This document shows positions 4,952 to 6,147 of a stretch of DNA of 6,147 nt, piece after piece. Where the stretch lies: the NCBI GenBank assembly GCA_017404125.1, contig JAFRCZ010000008.1, forward strand, positions 1 to 6,147, written 5' to 3'. Positions within the stretch are counted from its first letter, which is position 1, and each line of letters starts with the position of its first letter. The stretch is from Methanobrevibacter sp. (GTDB taxonomy: Archaea; Methanobacteriota; Methanobacteria; Methanobacteriales; Methanobacteriaceae). Position numbers and translations under genes: made by a program. Under the pieces are notes generated by a model, which made no database searches, was not told the origin of the DNA, and was given only the letters and a program-made list of their open reading frames with translations.

Positions 4952-6121
4952 ATGTTTTATAGAAAATTAGGGAGAACTGATTTAGAAGTATCTAATTTAG
5001 GTTTTGGATGTATGCGTTTGCCTCATAAGGAACATTTTTATGAAATTGATGAGGCAGAAGCTACTAAAATGTTCGATTATGCAATTGAACATGGAGTAAA
5101 CTATTTTGATACCGCTTATTCATTTCATAGTAAAAACAGGAACTTAGGAGGAAATGCTGAGCCTTTTTTAGGCAAATACCTTGCAGAAAAGGGCATTCGT
5201 GATGATGTTGTCATACAAACCAAATTACCTGGATGGCTGGTAAACAAAAGGGAAGATATGGATAAGTTCCTTGATTTGCAGCTTGAAAGGTTGCAAACTG
5301 ATTATATTGATGTTTACATGTTGCATTCCCTTAAGATAGACTTCTGGAATAAGCTATATGGTATGGATGTATTGGAATTCTTGGACTCTATCCTGGAAGA
5401 TGGCAGAGCTAAATATGTTGGTTTCTCATTCCACGATGACTTGGATGTTTTCTTCAGCATTATGGATTCCTATGATAAATGGGATGTTATTTTAACTCAA
5501 GTGAACTATCTTGATGAAGATTATAAAAGCGGTCTAGGAGGTTTAGAGTTTGTAGGAATGGCAGGTCTTGGAAATGTAATTATGGAACCTCTCAGAGGCG
5601 GAAGTCTAATCAATAATATTCCAGATGAAGTTCAGGCTCTTTGGGATACTGCAGATAAAAAAAGAACTCCTGTTGAATGGGCTTTTGAGTATTTATGGGA
5701 CAAGCCTCTTGTAACTTCTGTATTCAGTGGTATGAGCAATATGGATCAAGTAAAGCAGAATATCGCTATTGCAGAAAACTGTGATGTCAATTCCATGAGT
5801 GAACATGACCGACAAATCTTAAAGGATGTCACTCAAGTCTATAAATCAAGGGAAGAGATTCCATGTACCGGCTGCAGATACTGTATGCCTTGTCATAATA
5901 AGGTGGACATTCCTCATTGCTTTAAACAGTATAATATTGCAAAAAGTTTGGATTATATTGATAAGACTGCTGCCCCTTATTTCTGGTTAGTTAACAAGGA
6001 TGAAAGAGCAGACAGCTGCACTTTCTGTGGTGAGTGCAAGATTCAATGTCCACAAGGCATCGACATCCCCGCAGAAATGGAAAAGGTATTTGATTTCTTC
6101 CATGATGAAGATTATATTTAA
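4952..6121 (+). CDS. Aldo/keto reductase fused to a two-[4Fe-4S] ferredoxin domain
   Basis: This 389-residue oxidoreductase belongs to the COG1453-type aldo/keto reductases. The N-terminal TIM barrel (about 1-290) starts with the typical RKLGRTDLEVSNLGFGCMRLP and keeps the catalytic tetrad D53 and Y56 (FDTAYSF), K91 (TKLP) and H125 (MLHS). The C-terminal domain (about 300-380) has two ferredoxin-type cysteine sets: C305, C308, C311 and C314 (CTGCRYCMPC), then C356, C359, C362 and C366 followed by Pro (CTFCGECKIQCP). Two [4Fe-4S] clusters are therefore expected. The start at 4952 follows GAGGTGA at 4941-4947. The protein is cytoplasmic and probably moves electrons between a nicotinamide- or ferredoxin-type carrier and a carbonyl substrate. 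The substrate is not known for this family in methanogens. An extra cysteine, C323, lies just after the first cluster. The gene appears to be transcribed alone. Confidence 0.93.
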   Translation: MFYRKLGRTDLEVSNLGFGCMRLPHKEHFYEIDEAEATKMFDYAIEHGVNYFDTAYSFHSKNRNLGGNAEPFLGKYLAEKGIRDDVVIQTKLPGWLVNKREDMDKFLDLQLERLQTDYIDVYMLHSLKIDFWNKLYGMDVLEFLDSILEDGRAKYVGFSFHDDLDVFFSIMDSYDKWDVILTQVNYLDEDYKSGLGGLEFVGMAGLGNVIMEPLRGGSLINNIPDEVQALWDTADKKRTPVEWAFEYLWDKPLVTSVFSGMSNMDQVKQNIAIAENCDVNSMSEHDRQILKDVTQVYKSREEIPCTGCRYCMPCHNKVDIPHCFKQYNIAKSLDYIDKTAAPYFWLVNKDERADSCTFCGECKIQCPQGIDIPAEMEKVFDFFHDEDYI

Positions 6122-6147
6122 ATAACTTTTTATTTTTAATTTTTTTA
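6122..6147 (+). terminator. T-rich gene end after the aldo/keto reductase
   Basis: Three T runs (5, 5 and 7 bases) follow the stop codon within 26 bases, the same pattern as after the other genes here. The window ends inside the tract, so its full length is not visible. Confidence 0.4.

Overview
The window looks like a piece of a low-GC methanogenic archaeon of the Methanobacteriales, most likely Methanobrevibacter or a close relative. The evidence is the very AT-rich DNA, ribosome binding sites of the GGTGA/GAGGTGA type a few bases before most starts, T-tract (archaeal style) gene ends, TATA-like boxes, and the gene content: a family II manganese pyrophosphatase, a short zinc-ribbon protein with one C-terminal membrane helix, and a ferredoxin-fused aldo/keto reductase. 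This placement is inference from style and content; a low-GC Firmicute is a weaker alternative.

Layout, left to right. (1) 71-2373: a two-gene module derived from a type I restriction-modification system, with a half-size specificity (HsdS-like) gene followed by an HsdM-like adenine methyltransferase. No HsdR is visible. The HsdM keeps the family fold and an open frame, but its catalytic tetrapeptide reads QIPF instead of NPPF/NPPY and its AdoMet-binding motif reads DPCCGSAS instead of the usual DPxxGSGS form. It may be a pseudo-methyltransferase. (2) 2374-3138: a 765-base stretch with T-rich terminator-like DNA, several inverted repeats, and on the minus strand a 49-codon small ORF (2777-2926) with a very strong ribosome binding site. 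Behind it lies a perfect 16-bp inverted repeat (2983-3020). (3) 3139-4056: ppaC, the housekeeping manganese-dependent inorganic pyrophosphatase. (4) 4185-4853: a two-gene unit of a tail-anchored zinc-ribbon protein and an acidic protein of unknown function, 12 bases apart. (5) 4952-6121: an aldo/keto reductase with a C-terminal two-[4Fe-4S] ferredoxin domain.

How they work together: the first two genes very probably form one operon and one protein complex that binds specific DNA sites; whether it methylates them is doubtful. ppaC and the reductase are independent metabolic genes with their own upstream regions. The zinc-ribbon/acidic pair may act together at the membrane, but no function can be assigned. 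The most interesting points are the degenerate HsdM paired with a half-size HsdS, and the unannotated minus-strand small gene with its flanking palindrome.
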